This document shows positions 8,447-18,700 of a stretch of DNA of 64,000 bases, piece after piece; within the stretch, counting starts at the first letter, position 1, and the number at the start of each line of letters is the position of its first letter. Origin of the DNA: an uncultured Lysobacteraceae bacterium. Lineage in GTDB: Bacteria > Pseudomonadota > Gammaproteobacteria > Xanthomonadales > Xanthomonadaceae. The notes beneath the pieces were generated by a model that did no database searches, was not told where the DNA came from, and saw only the letters and a list, made by a program, of their open reading frames with translations. Location: the NCBI GenBank assembly GCA_936911875.1, contig CAKZGB010000012.1, forward strand, positions 34,586 to 98,585. Direction: 5' to 3'. The translations under genes were made by a program, and so were the position numbers.

Positions 8447-9582
8447 TGCGTCGTTCCGATCAGGCCACCAACCTGCAGGATCTGCTGTTTTCGTTGGGGA
8501 TTCACGCGGCGCTGTTTGCGCTGTTGTGGGTCGGCCTGCGGCAAGCGCAGGAGAAGCAGGAGTTGCAGGCGGCGTTCGGTAATGCCCTGAGCGCCGAGCT
8601 GGTGCTGGCGGGCGATGGCAGTAACGCACCGTCAACTGCCAGCGCCGGTGAGCCGGCCGAGCCGGCACCTGCAGAAGAGGCCGCGACGCATGACACGGCG
8701 CCGGTCGCTGAAAGCACTGAGGCGGCCCAACCCGAGCCCGCCCCGCAACCCACGCCACCTGCAAAGGCTGAGCCGCTACCTGCACCCGTGGCCATCAAAC
8801 CGCAGCCGGTTGTGCGCAAAGAGACGGTCACTAAACCCAACGTGGACGCGCAGAAATTAGCGGACGCCAAAAAACTCGCGGACGCCAAGAAGCTCGCCGA
8901 TGCGAAAAAATTGACCGATGCGAAGAAACTCGCCGACGCCAAGAGTGCAGCGGATGCCAAGAAAGTGGCGGACGCTAAAAAGCTCGCCGACGCCAAGAAA
9001 CTGGCCGATGCCAAGAAAGCTGCTGACGCCAAAAAACTGGCCGATGCCAAGAAGGCCGCCGACGCCAAGAAAATTGCCGATGCCAAGAAAATTGCCGATG
9101 CCAAGAAGGCCGCAGACGCCAAGGCGGCCAAGCTGGCGGCGATTCGCGCCGCACGTGCAGGCACATCGGGGCAAGGTAGCTCCGCAGCCGATCGACTGGC
9201 CGCCATCCGAGCCGCACGCGCCGGTGCCGGTGGTGACGCTGCGAAAACGGCAGGGGCGGGGAGTGCTTCGCAATCGGCGGCGGGTAACGGCGGCACCGAT
9301 AAAGCTTTGCAGGCCCGCTATCAGGCCGCGATTGCACGCAAAATCAATCAGGCCTGGTCGAACCGGCCCGATAGCGTCAAATCCGGCATGCGCTGCCGTT
9401 TGAGCATTACGCAAGCGCCAGGTGGACGTGTGACTGCGGTCAGCGTGGGCTCGCCCTGTGCGTATGACGACGCCGGTAAGGCATCTATCGTCAATGCCGT
9501 GAAAAAGGCCAGTCCGTTGCCGTACGCGGGCTTTGAGAGCGTGTTTAAGGCCAATTTCCCGACTAATTTTCAGGCGCAATGA
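8446..9582 (+). CDS. tolA: Tol-Pal system protein TolA with hexapeptide-repeat helix
   Basis: The protein has 378 residues. An N-terminal membrane helix (about residues 15-32) is followed by a Pro/Ala/Glu-rich linker and then a long Ala/Lys/Asp helix made of fifteen consecutive six-residue units of the type KLADAK (residues 137-226). A second short repeat, AIRAARAG, occurs twice after it. The last 95 residues form the TolA domain III that contacts TolB, Pal and phage or colicin ligands (ARYQAAIARKINQAW, CRLSITQAPGG). TolA spans the periplasm between TolQR and Pal. Confidence 0.93.
   Translation: MRRSDQATNLQDLLFSLGIHAALFALLWVGLRQAQEKQELQAAFGNALSAELVLAGDGSNAPSTASAGEPAEPAPAEEAATHDTAPVAESTEAAQPEPAPQPTPPAKAEPLPAPVAIKPQPVVRKETVTKPNVDAQKLADAKKLADAKKLADAKKLTDAKKLADAKSAADAKKVADAKKLADAKKLADAKKAADAKKLADAKKAADAKKIADAKKIADAKKAADAKAAKLAAIRAARAGTSGQGSSAADRLAAIRAARAGAGGDAAKTAGAGSASQSAAGNGGTDKALQARYQAAIARKINQAWSNRPDSVKSGMRCRLSITQAPGGRVTAVSVGSPCAYDDAGKASIVNAVKKASPLPYAGFESVFKANFPTNFQAQ
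8854..9123 (+). repeat. Fifteen tandem 18-bp units inside tolA
   Basis: Fifteen in-frame 18-bp units encode KLADAK or close variants (KLTDAK, SAADAK, KVADAK, KAADAK, KIADAK). Nucleotide identity between units is high, with most changes at third codon positions, so the array could gain or lose units by slippage without breaking the frame. The helix it encodes sets the reach of TolA across the periplasm. Confidence 0.9.
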
Positions 9583-9630
9583 ACGCAGGGTAACGTGGCA
9601 TTCACAAACCTGACCCATTTCCTAGGCAAG

Positions 9631-10902
9631 ATGAAACTTATGCGCAGTGATCGATTCCAACGTCCGTTCGTCATCGCCGCCGCAGCCCTGATTACGGGCG
9701 CCGGCTTGCTGATGGCACCCGCGCTTCAGGCGCAGCAGGCCGAACCGTTCGAGGTCAACGTCATCGGCGGCACCTCGCAGCCGCTGGAATTTGCGGTGAT
9801 CCCGTTTGCGGGCAATGCCGAGGTCTCTTCGATCGTTCGCGCCGATTTGGAGCGCTCCGGTCAGTTCAAACTCGCACCCGAGAGCAAAGTGCCCGCCAAC
9901 TTGGCCGGTACCAATCCCGATTTTGCGGCGCTCAACGCAGCCGGTCTGGACTTCGTACTGACAGGGAGTGTGAGTGGCGGCACCGTTTCGTATCGTCTGC
10001 TCGATGTGCCCAATCAGTCGGTCGTCACCAGCGGCAGCTTTAGCGGTGGCACGCGCGATGTTGCGCACCAGGTGGCCGATGCCATCCATCTCAAAACGCT
10101 CAACAAAAAGGGCGCGTTCTTTACTCGCATTGCGTACGTGACCTCGACGGGTTTGGGCCGCAATATGCGCTTCAAACTGATTGTGGCCGATAGCGATGGC
10201 GCCAATGCGCAAGCCGTAGTCGAGACCGATGAGCCGATTCTGTCGCTGAACTGGTCGCCCGACGGTAGCCGCATCGCCTACGTGAGCTGGTTGAATGGCA
10301 CCTCGGCCGTGTTCCAGGTCAACATCAACACCGGCAAGCGCACCACCTTGAGCAGCTACAAGGGCATCAACAGTGCGCCGGCGTTCTCGCCCGATGGTAC
10401 GCAGATGGCCTTGAGCCTCTCGCGCACCGGCAACCCCGAAATCTATGTGATGGATCTGGGCAGCGGTCAGTTGCGTCAAATCACGAACGATCGCGGCATC
10501 GACACCGAACCGGTCTGGTCGGCCGACGGTCGCTCGCTGTATTTCACGTCCGATCGCACGGGCCAGCCGCAGATTTATCGCGTCAGTGCCAGCGGCGGTT
10601 CGGCTTCGCGTGCCAGTTTCTCGGGCAATTACAACACCAGCGCGCAAGTCACGCCCGATGGCCAGCTCGCCACCTTGAGCGGCGGCAATGGCGGTTACTC
10701 GGTCGCAGTGGCCGGCAAAGCACTGTCGCGCAGCGGTAGCGATGAGCGTCCGAGCTACGCACCCAACGGCATGATGCTGCTGTTTGCCACGGGCGGACGC
10801 GGTGGTCGTCTGGTGGGCGCATCCACCGATGGCCGTGCCAGTTTCAGTATTCCTACCGGCGGTAATGCACGCGAAGCGGCCTGGGGGCCGTACCGCAACT
10901 AA
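9631..10902 (+). CDS. tolB: Tol-Pal system periplasmic beta-propeller protein TolB
   Basis: The protein has 423 residues from ATG 9631. A GTG at 9595 would add 12 residues and ATG 9640 would remove three; 9631 and 9640 both give a standard signal peptide ending near PALQAQQAEP. The N-terminal domain (to about residue 155) is followed by a beta-propeller whose blades show the repeated pattern WSPDGSRIAYVS, FSPDGTQMALSL, WSADGRSLYFTS. TolB binds Pal and TolA in the periplasm. Confidence 0.94.
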   Translation: MKLMRSDRFQRPFVIAAAALITGAGLLMAPALQAQQAEPFEVNVIGGTSQPLEFAVIPFAGNAEVSSIVRADLERSGQFKLAPESKVPANLAGTNPDFAALNAAGLDFVLTGSVSGGTVSYRLLDVPNQSVVTSGSFSGGTRDVAHQVADAIHLKTLNKKGAFFTRIAYVTSTGLGRNMRFKLIVADSDGANAQAVVETDEPILSLNWSPDGSRIAYVSWLNGTSAVFQVNINTGKRTTLSSYKGINSAPAFSPDGTQMALSLSRTGNPEIYVMDLGSGQLRQITNDRGIDTEPVWSADGRSLYFTSDRTGQPQIYRVSASGGSASRASFSGNYNTSAQVTPDGQLATLSGGNGGYSVAVAGKALSRSGSDERPSYAPNGMMLLFATGGRGGRLVGASTDGRASFSIPTGGNAREAAWGPYRN

Positions 10903-10983
10903 GACTGCCGATACGTAACAGGGCCGACGTCACGATGGCGGTCCGTCAATCCTTCGAATTCCAACTGCAAAAGAGGTGAAGCA

Positions 10984-11514
10984 ATGAAGACGACCATCCG
11001 GATCCTTGGCGCCGCACTGCTGTGTACCGCCGCTATCGGCTGCTCCAAGAAAGAAGTGAAAGAGGATGCGCCGCCGGTCGATACGACCACCACCACGACC
11101 ACAGGCAGCGGAATCAATGACGGCGGCTCCACCGTGCCGGGCGCTTACGCGGCCGGGGATTTGGATCGCGACTCCTGTTTGCGCCAGCGCGTGATCTACT
11201 TTGATCTCGACAGTGATCGCGTGCGTACCGATTACACCGCGGTTGTGAATTGCCACGCCAAGTACCTGCGCGATGTGCCCGCTGCAGCTCTGACGCTCGA
11301 AGGTCACACCGACGAACGCGGCTCGCGCGAATACAACCTGGGCCTGGGCGAACGTCGTGCCGGATCGGTGCAGTCGATCCTGACCTCGCAAGGTGCCAAT
11401 CAGTCGCAGCTGACCCTGACCTCGTATGGCGAAGAGCGCCCGACCTGCGATGAGTCCGGCGAGTCCTGCTGGAGCAAGAACCGCCGCGTTGAGCTCAAGT
11501 ACGGCGGCAACTGA
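10984..11514 (+). CDS. pal: Peptidoglycan-associated lipoprotein Pal
   Basis: The protein has 176 residues. The lipobox ends at Cys20 (AAIGC), and a Thr/Gly/Asp-rich linker leads into an OmpA-type peptidoglycan-binding domain with IYFDLDSDRVR, LEGHTDERGSREYN and the final KNRRVELKY. Pal is an outer-membrane lipoprotein that tethers the membrane to the cell wall and moves with TolB. AGAGGTGA lies just upstream of the ATG. The cpoB/ybgF gene normally found next is absent. Confidence 0.96.
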   Translation: MKTTIRILGAALLCTAAIGCSKKEVKEDAPPVDTTTTTTTGSGINDGGSTVPGAYAAGDLDRDSCLRQRVIYFDLDSDRVRTDYTAVVNCHAKYLRDVPAAALTLEGHTDERGSREYNLGLGERRAGSVQSILTSQGANQSQLTLTSYGEERPTCDESGESCWSKNRRVELKYGGN

Positions 11515-11543
11515 GCCCCGCCATTCCGGGTAAAATAGCCGCA

Positions 11544-12221
11544 ATGGAATCTGTAACTTCTGCACCGGAGCCGGTCCCTACGGACCGGCTTCGTTTAACT
11601 GAGATCTTTGTATCGCTGCAAGGCGAGGCCCGCACCGCAGGCCGCGTCACTACGTTTGTGCGCCTGACGGGTTGCCCGCTGCGCTGCCAGTACTGCGATA
11701 CCGCCTACGCATTTCACGGTGGCGAGTGGTGGACCTTTGATGCCATCCTCGACAAGGTCCGCGAGCTGGGTGCTCACCATGTCTGCGTCACCGGCGGCGA
11801 GCCCTTGGCCCAAAAGCGCGTCCACACGCTGCTGACGATGCTCTGCGATGCCGGTTATGACGTCTCGCTCGAGACCTCCGGTTCGATCGATGTGTCGGCC
11901 GTCGATCCGCGGGTCTCGCGCATCGTCGATATCAAGACGCCCGATTCGCACGAGTCGCACCGCAATCTGCTGTCCAATCTCGATGTGCTGACCCCGCACG
12001 ATCAGCTCAAGTTCGTGATCTGTTCGCGTGCCGACTACGAGTGGTCGCGCGCCATGCTCCGTGACTTGCAGCTCGATGCACGTTGCGAGGTGCTGTTTTC
12101 GCCTTCGTTTACGCAAGTGGATCCCACCCAACTGGCCGACTGGGTCGTCGAAGACCGACTGCCGGTCCGTTTCCAATTCCAACTCCACAAAGTGCTGTGG
12201 AATGACGAGCCCGGCCGATGA
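11544..12221 (+). CDS. queE: 7-carboxy-7-deazaguanine synthase QueE
   Basis: The protein has 225 residues. This radical SAM enzyme converts carboxy-tetrahydropterin to 7-carboxy-7-deazaguanine in queuosine synthesis. The iron-sulfur cysteines are Cys44, Cys48 and Cys51 (GCPLRCQYC), and VTGGEPLAQ is the usual SAM-contact motif. It begins 29 bases after pal and overlaps queC by four bases (ATGA). Confidence 0.95.
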   Translation: MESVTSAPEPVPTDRLRLTEIFVSLQGEARTAGRVTTFVRLTGCPLRCQYCDTAYAFHGGEWWTFDAILDKVRELGAHHVCVTGGEPLAQKRVHTLLTMLCDAGYDVSLETSGSIDVSAVDPRVSRIVDIKTPDSHESHRNLLSNLDVLTPHDQLKFVICSRADYEWSRAMLRDLQLDARCEVLFSPSFTQVDPTQLADWVVEDRLPVRFQFQLHKVLWNDEPGR

Positions 12222-12925
12222 GCGCTTCTGATTCTGATATTTCGAAGGCGCCGCGTCGCGCCGTAGTGCTGGTCTCCGGTGGCATGGACAGTGCCGTGGT
12301 GATGGCCATGGCGTTGGAGCAGGGCTTTGACGTCTATGCCTTGAGCGTGTCTTACGGTCAGCGCCATAACTCCGAACTGGCCGCAGCCGCTGCGTTAGCG
12401 CAATCGCAAGGGGCCAAGGCGCACAAGACGGTCAATGTCGATCTGCGTTCGATCGGTGGCTCGGCTCTGACCGACTCGGGCATCGACGTACCGCTCGATC
12501 ACAGCGATCCCTCGGACATTCCGGTCACCTATGTGCCGGCGCGCAACACCATCATGCTCTCGGTTGCGTTGGGCTGGGCCGAGGTGCTAGGCGCCAACGA
12601 CATTTTCTGCGGCGTCAACGCCGTGGATTACTCGGGCTATCCCGATTGCCGTCCGGAGTTCATCGCGGCGTTTCAGTCGCTCGCCAATCTCGCCACCAAA
12701 GCCGGTGTCGAAGGCGCCGGTCTGCGCGTCCATGCTCCACTGCAGTTCATGAGCAAGGCCGATATCGCACGCGAAGGCACGCGCCAGGGCGTTGATTTTG
12801 CCGCCACGGTGTCGTGCTACAACGCCGATGCCGACGGGCGCGCCTGCGGTCATTGCGATGCCTGTCTGTTGCGTGCGGCCGGTTTCAACGATGCGGGCAT
12901 TGCCGATCCGACCCGCTACGTCTGA
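12218..12925 (+). CDS. queC: 7-cyano-7-deazaguanine synthase QueC
   Basis: The protein has 235 residues. QueC uses ATP and ammonia to turn the QueE product into preQ0. The PP-loop SGGMDSAV and the following SYGQRHNSEL are intact, and the C-terminal zinc-binding cysteines are seen in VSCYN and CGHCDACLLR. It is coupled to queE by a four-base overlap and is followed by an intrinsic terminator. Confidence 0.96.
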   Translation: MSASDSDISKAPRRAVVLVSGGMDSAVVMAMALEQGFDVYALSVSYGQRHNSELAAAAALAQSQGAKAHKTVNVDLRSIGGSALTDSGIDVPLDHSDPSDIPVTYVPARNTIMLSVALGWAEVLGANDIFCGVNAVDYSGYPDCRPEFIAAFQSLANLATKAGVEGAGLRVHAPLQFMSKADIAREGTRQGVDFAATVSCYNADADGRACGHCDACLLRAAGFNDAGIADPTRYV

Positions 12926-12945
12926 GCGCGCCCGCTGAGCCAAAG

Positions 12946-12979
12946 AAAAAGCCCCGCCTGATGCCAAGCGGGGCTTTTT
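12946..12979 (+). terminator. Rho-independent terminator after queC
   Basis: A seven-base GC stem (GCCCCGC at 12951-12957 with GCGGGGC at 12968-12974) is flanked by A5 and T5, with a ten-base loop. It ends the pal-que transcript and also faces the tRNA-Lys gene on the other strand. Confidence 0.9.
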
Positions 12980-12992
12980 GCTTAATGTGGAC

Positions 12993-13068
12993 TGGTGGGA
13001 CGTGATGGATTCGAACCATCGACCAATTGATTAAAAGTCAACTGCTCTACCGACTGAGCTAACGTCCC
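12993..13068 (-). tRNA. tRNA-Lys (anticodon UUU)
   Basis: Read on the minus strand, the 76-nt sequence has acceptor stem GGGACGT/ACGTCCC, a D-arm with TAGCTCAGTCGGTAGAGCA, an anticodon loop CTTTTAA giving anticodon UUU, a T-arm with GGTTCGAATCC and an encoded CCA end. It closely resembles bacterial tRNA-Lys. Confidence 0.97.
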
Positions 13069-13125
13069 ACAAGGCCGAAAATTATAACCCGTAGATCGCA
13101 GCTCGGCAAGACCGGTGGCCCCGCG

Positions 13126-15042
13126 TTAATGCACTGTATCGCGCAGCTTCTCCAGCAACTCCAGCACTGTGGCCCCGTATTTCTCCAGTTTGACGGGCCC
13201 GAAGCCCCCGATCAGGGCTAGAGAATCCAGGTCCGTCGGGTCGTGCTCGGCAATCGCGAGCAGGGTGCGGTCGTGCAGCACGATGTAGGCGGGCAGCTGC
13301 ATACTCTTGGCGATGTCAGTGCGCCATTTGCGCAAACGGTGCCAGCGGGCGGTTGCGGCCGGGGACAGGCCGCTAAGGTCGACGGGCTGGTAGGGCCCGC
13401 GGGGCGCCGTGCGGGCGCGCTCGGCAGGGGTTTGATGACTCGGATCGTCGGGCATTGGAAGTTTCTCCGGTTCGGCCGCCCATGGAGCGGGCAGGGTGAT
13501 AGGCAAAATCTTGCGCTGCTGGAGCGCACGCATAGCCTTATCCGAGACCCGCAATGCACTGACCTGATGCGGGTCCAATTGCAGATAACCGAGCCCATAC
13601 AGCTGACGAAGGACGCCCTGCCATCCCCGCAATCCCATGCGCTGACCCTTGCCGAACACGGCCAGTGAATCCGCATCGCGGCACCAGACCGGATCCGTGA
13701 CTCGTCCCATCAGCGTGTCCAGCAGCGCCTGATGCGTGCACTCGGCATTGCGCAATCGCCACGCCGCACTCAAGGCCATCTGCGCCGCCCGATGCCCATT
13801 TGGCACGGTGTTCATAGGTAAGTTCGAAGGCCGCTCGGGCACACAGTTATCACACATGCCGCAGCTGCCCGGATGCGCCTCGTCAAACCAACCGACAAGT
13901 GTCTGATGCCGGCATTCTGACGACTCGCAGTAGCCGAGCAGGGCATCGAGCTTGAACAGTTCCATGCGCTGTCGCGGCGGTGAGGAATCGCTGGCCAGAA
14001 TCATTTTGCGAAGGCGATAACGGTCGCCCGGCGAATAGCACAGCCACGCTTCGGCACGTTCGCCGTCGCGGCCGCCTCGTCCGGTCTCCTGGTAGTAGCC
14101 CTCCATCGAGCGTGGCAGATCGACATGCGCGACAAAGCGCACATCGGGCTTGTCGATGCCCATGCCGAACGCAATCGTGGCGCACATCACCATGCGCTTG
14201 GAGGCCAGAAACTCGCGCTGATTTTTGGAGCGATCGGCATCGCTGAGCCCGGCGTGATAAATCGAGGTGTTGTAGCCGTGCCGCCGCAGCAAGGTGGCCA
14301 GCGCCTCGACCTTGGCGCGCGAGACCGCATACACCACGCCGCATTCGTGCGCGTGTTCGGCAACGTAATCGAGCAGCTGCCGCTCCGCATCGTGCTTGGG
14401 CACTACTTTGTAAAAGATGTTGGTGCGGTCAAACGAGCCTAAAAACAGCCTTGCGTGTTCCAGATCCAAGGTCCGCACAATGTCGGCCCGACTCGGGGCA
14501 TCGGCCGATGCGGTCAAAGCGATGCGCGGCACCTCGGGCCATTGCTCACCGATTAGCATCAGACGCCGATACTCGGGCCGGAAATCATGCCCCCATTGCG
14601 AGATGCAATGCGCCTCATCGACCGCGAACAGACCGATCCGGCAATCTCGCAGCAGGGCCAAGGTCTTTTGAGTCAGCAGTCGTTCGGGCGCGAGATACAG
14701 AAATTTCAGGCGGCCGTCGCGAGCCTGTTGCTCAATGGTCGCGGCATCCTCTTCGCTTAAGGTGGAATTGAGTAGGGCGGCCGCGATGCCACGCGCCTGC
14801 AGGGCCTCGACCTGATCGAGCATCAGCGCAATCAGCGGCGAGATCACCACGCACAGGCCTTCGCGCATTAGACCCGGCACCTGATAGCACAGGGATTTGC
14901 CGCCGCCCGTAGGCATCAGCACGAAGGCATTGCCACCCGCGCCCACGTGCGCCACGATCTGCAACTGCTGGCCACGAAACGCATCGTAGCCCCAGACGGA
15001 TTTGAGGATTGCTAGAGCGCGAGATTCCGGGCTGCTGTCCAT
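13126..15042 (-). CDS. recQ: ATP-dependent DNA helicase RecQ
   Basis: The protein has 638 residues. RecQ unwinds DNA 3' to 5' in recombination and fork repair. Visible in order are Walker A MPTGGGKSLCYQ, DEAH box AVDEAHCISQWGHDFRPEY, helicase motif TGRGGRDGERAEAW, the RQC zinc cysteines (CESSEC and CGMCDNC), and a C-terminal HRDC domain over about the last 80 residues. There is an insertion or linker rich in Pro between RQC and HRDC. Length is slightly above E. coli RecQ. Confidence 0.95.
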   Translation of the reverse strand: MDSSPESRALAILKSVWGYDAFRGQQLQIVAHVGAGGNAFVLMPTGGGKSLCYQVPGLMREGLCVVISPLIALMLDQVEALQARGIAAALLNSTLSEEDAATIEQQARDGRLKFLYLAPERLLTQKTLALLRDCRIGLFAVDEAHCISQWGHDFRPEYRRLMLIGEQWPEVPRIALTASADAPSRADIVRTLDLEHARLFLGSFDRTNIFYKVVPKHDAERQLLDYVAEHAHECGVVYAVSRAKVEALATLLRRHGYNTSIYHAGLSDADRSKNQREFLASKRMVMCATIAFGMGIDKPDVRFVAHVDLPRSMEGYYQETGRGGRDGERAEAWLCYSPGDRYRLRKMILASDSSPPRQRMELFKLDALLGYCESSECRHQTLVGWFDEAHPGSCGMCDNCVPERPSNLPMNTVPNGHRAAQMALSAAWRLRNAECTHQALLDTLMGRVTDPVWCRDADSLAVFGKGQRMGLRGWQGVLRQLYGLGYLQLDPHQVSALRVSDKAMRALQQRKILPITLPAPWAAEPEKLPMPDDPSHQTPAERARTAPRGPYQPVDLSGLSPAATARWHRLRKWRTDIAKSMQLPAYIVLHDRTLLAIAEHDPTDLDSLALIGGFGPVKLEKYGATVLELLEKLRDTVH

Positions 15043-15115
15043 AACGGCGACATTGCAGCCCGGCCGATACGACCGCTATCGGAAATCAGCGCATTGATAC
15101 GCCGGTAGAAGCCGC

Positions 15116-15661
15116 TTACTGCAGCAGCGAACGCAGCATCCAGGCGTATTTTTCGTGGACGGTCAGGCGTTGGGTCAGCAGATCGACGGTCGGGTCGTCG
15201 CCGGCCTTGTCCGCGGTTTCGAGCACCTTACGGCACACGCGGCAGACGGCCTCATTGCCCAACACCAGTTGTCCGACCATGGCTTGCCAATCGGTGGTTT
15301 CGCGGACTTGCTCATCTTTGATGGTGGACAGGCGAATGAACTGGGCATAGGTGCCCGGTGCGTTGAAACCCAGTGCACGAATGCGCTCGGCAATGTCATC
15401 GAGTGCGGTCCACTGTTCGGTGTACTGCGTCTCGAACATCAGGTGCAGCGCGTTGAACATCGGGCCACGGATATTCCAATGGAACTGATGGGTTTTAAGG
15501 TACAGCGTGAACGAATCGGCCAGAACGGCGGACAGGCCATCGGCAATCTTCTTGCGATTGGCCTCGGTAATCCCAATATCCACGCTAGTGGCGACACCGG
15601 CAGATGGGGCTTTGGACTTGCTCGCCTTTTTAGCGGCGCTTGCGGTCTTGGTCTTGCTCAT
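15116..15661 (-). CDS. dps: Dps-family DNA-protecting ferritin
   Basis: The protein has 181 residues from the ATG at 15661, preceded by GGAG; a longer frame to 15709 lacks a good ribosome site. A lysine- and alanine-rich tail (about residues 1-25) suits DNA binding. The four-helix ferritin-like core carries the ferroxidase pattern HQFHWNIRGPMFNALH and later D and E ligands (DDIAERIR). Dps stores iron and shields DNA under oxidative or starvation stress. It lies upstream of recQ on the same strand and divergent from hrpA. Confidence 0.93.
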   Translation of the reverse strand: MSKTKTASAAKKASKSKAPSAGVATSVDIGITEANRKKIADGLSAVLADSFTLYLKTHQFHWNIRGPMFNALHLMFETQYTEQWTALDDIAERIRALGFNAPGTYAQFIRLSTIKDEQVRETTDWQAMVGQLVLGNEAVCRVCRKVLETADKAGDDPTVDLLTQRLTVHEKYAWMLRSLLQ

Positions 15662-15761
15662 ACGGGTCTCCGAATACAATGACAACGATAAAGGTGCCGG
15701 CCGCTGCATTTGTACGAAGTGCGCGCTGCCGTCCTTGCTCTGATTCTACGCAGAAGTACCG

Positions 15762-18700
15762 GTGCAAAAAGTAAAGAAATCGCAATCTGTTCGTGGTGCC
15801 ACGCCTTCGCTCACACCGGAGTTGCGTCGCGCCCGTGATGCCATCGCGCAAGGCATGGCGTCGGATCGGTCGCGTCTGTTCCATTTGCATCGTCAATGGG
15901 CCGCTGCGCCACAGGATGAAGCCAAGCAAAAACAGTTTGCGGATGCGTTGAGTGCGTCGCTGCAAAAGCGCGAGCAACGCAAATCCCAATTGCCGACGCC
16001 CACACTGGCCGAAGAGCTGCCGATCACGGCGCACGCCGATGACATCATCAAGGCGATTCGTGACAACCAGGTGGTGGTGATTGCCGGCGAGACCGGTAGC
16101 GGCAAGACCACGCAGATTCCCAAGCTGGCGCTGATGGCCGGTCGCGGTGAGGCAGGGCAGATCGGCTGTACCCAACCGCGTCGTTTGGCCGCACGTTCCG
16201 TGGCCGGTCGTGTCGCATCCGAGTTGCAGACCGAGCTCGGCGGACAAGTCGGTTTTCAAGTGCGCTCGCAGGATCTGGTCAGTGACCGCACCGTCATCAA
16301 GTTCATGACCGATGGCATTCTGCTCGCCGACATTCAAGGCGACAAATGGCTGTCCAAGTACGACACCCTGATCATCGACGAGGCCCACGAACGCAGCCTC
16401 AATATCGATTTTCTGCTCGGCTATCTGCGCCTGCTGCTGCAAAAACGCAAAGACCTCAAGGTCATCGTGACTTCGGCCACCATCGATACCGAGCGCTTTT
16501 CCAAGCACTTTGGCGATGCCCCGGTAATCCAGGTCGAAGGCCGGACCTATCCCGTCGAAGTGCGCTATCGCCCCTTAGAAACCGGCGACAACGGCGAGGC
16601 CATCGGCACTTTGCAGGGGCTGGTCAATGCCATCGATGAACTCACGCAGGAAGATCCGCGCGGCGATGTGCTCGTTTTTCTGCCGGGTGAGCGCGAAATC
16701 CGCGAGGCGCATCAGGTCCTGGAAAAGAAGCGCTATCGCCACACCGAAGTGCTGCCCTTGTATGCGCGACTGAGTTCCAAGGATCAGGACCGCATCTTCA
16801 ATCCCAATCCGCAGCGCCGTATCGTGCTCGCGACCAATGTGGCGGAAACTTCGATCACCGTGCCGCGAATCCGTTACGTGGTGGATCCGGGTGTCGCGCG
16901 CATCAAGCGGTACTCACCGCGCGCCAAGATCGATCGTCTGCAGATCGAGCCGATCAGTCAGGCCAGTGCCAATCAGCGCATGGGTCGCTGCGGACGTCTG
17001 AGCGAAGGCGTGTGCATCCGCCTGTATTCGCAGGATGATTTTGAGCAACGGCCTGAATTCACCGATCCGGAAATCCGCCGCGCCGCATTGGCGGGCGTGA
17101 TCTTGCGCATGCTCGCCTTGGGTCTGGGTGAGATTGAGCGCTTTCCGTTTCTGGAAATGCCCGACACGCGTGCCATCACTGATGGCTGGCAGGAGTTGCT
17201 GGAACTCAACGCCATCGATGAGCAACGCCGTCTGACGCCGATCGGACGCAGCATGGTGTTGTGGCCGGTGGACGTCAAACTGGCGCGCATGCTCACCGCG
17301 TCTAAAGAGCGCGGTGTGACGCGTGAGATGCTGACGATTGCCTCGTTCCTGGGCGTGCAGGATCCGCGTGAGCGTCCCGCCGATCGCCGCGCCGAGGCCG
17401 ATCGTGCGCATGCCGAATTTGCCGATACGCGCAGCGAGTTTGTCGGCATTCTCAATCTGTGGCGCGCATACCAGCAGGCGCACGAGGAACTGAGCAGCAG
17501 CAAATTGCGCGCCTGGTGTCAGAAGCACTTTGTCGGTTTTCTGCGGATGCGCGAGTGGCGGGATTTGCATCGCCAGCTCAAAGTGCAGATGGATGCACAG
17601 AAGTGGCCTCTCAACGACGATCAAGAAGAACTCGATCAGACGCAGTATGCGCAGCTGCATCGTGCGCTGATTACCGGCATTCCGACACAAGTAGGTCACC
17701 GCAACGACAAGGGCGGCTTTGACGGTCCGCGCGGCCGCAAGTATCTGATTTTTCCGGGTTCGCCGTTGGCCAAGAAGCCACCCGCATGGCTGTTGTCCGC
17801 CCAGATTCTGGAAACGGAAAAAGTCTGGGGTCTGACCAATGCCGCCATCGAGCCCGAGTGGGTGATCGAGGCGGTGCCGCATCTGCTGGCGCGCAAGCAT
17901 TTCAATCCGCGCTGGTCGCGTTCGCAAGGACGCGTGCTCGGCAGCGAACAGATCAGTCTGTTCGGTCTGGTGCTCGCACCGCAAAAGCCGATCCACTACG
18001 GTGGCCTGTATCCGCAGGAGGCCCGCGAGCTCTTCGTACGGGATGCGCTGTTGCCGTTTGAGATCGACACGCGCAGCAGTTTTCTTGCACACAATCTCAA
18101 AACGCTCGATCAGGCGCGCGAGGAAGAAGCCAAGCAACGCCGCACCGGTTTAGTCGTCGATGAAGATTGGATGGCGCGCTGGTATTTGGACCGTCTGCCG
18201 GCCAATGTGCACAACGTGCAGGCGCTCGATCAGTGGACGCGCAAGCAATCGCCCGAGGAACGCCGCAAACTGCAATGGTCGCTGACGGATCTGCTGATTG
18301 CCGATCCTGCCAATGCCGAGCGTTTTCCGCCGTATTGGCCGCTGGGCGATGCGCGGTTGGGCGTGCGCTATCAGTTCGAACCGGGCGCCGCCGATGACGG
18401 CATGAACATCAAAGTGCCGCTGCATCTGCTCAATGCATTGGATCCGAGTCGTCTGAGTTGGCTCGCACCGGGTCTGGTCGAAGGCAAGGCCGCTGCGCTC
18501 ATCAAAACGCTACCGAAAGCATTGCGTCGTCACGTGGTGCCCGCGCCCGATTTTGCCAAGGCCTTTGCGCAAGCTTATGCCGAGTGGAATGCAGGGCTGC
18601 CGCCATCCGCCGATTCGATGGCCGGTGCGCTCGGCAAGTTCCTGAGCAAGGTCGCGGGTGAACCCATTGCCACCACCGATTTCGATGAGTCCGCACTCGA

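Noticed and set aside
8854..9123. Tandem repeats as a CRISPR array
   Set aside because: Units are contiguous 18-bp coding repeats in the tolA frame with no spacers.
11515..11543. preQ1 riboswitch before queE
   Set aside because: The gap after pal is only 29 bases, too short for the known aptamers plus a start region, and no pseudoknot pattern is seen.
15064..15082. CCGATA/TATCGG inverted repeat as a terminator after dps
   Set aside because: The stem has six pairs with no T-run on either side; it may be chance.
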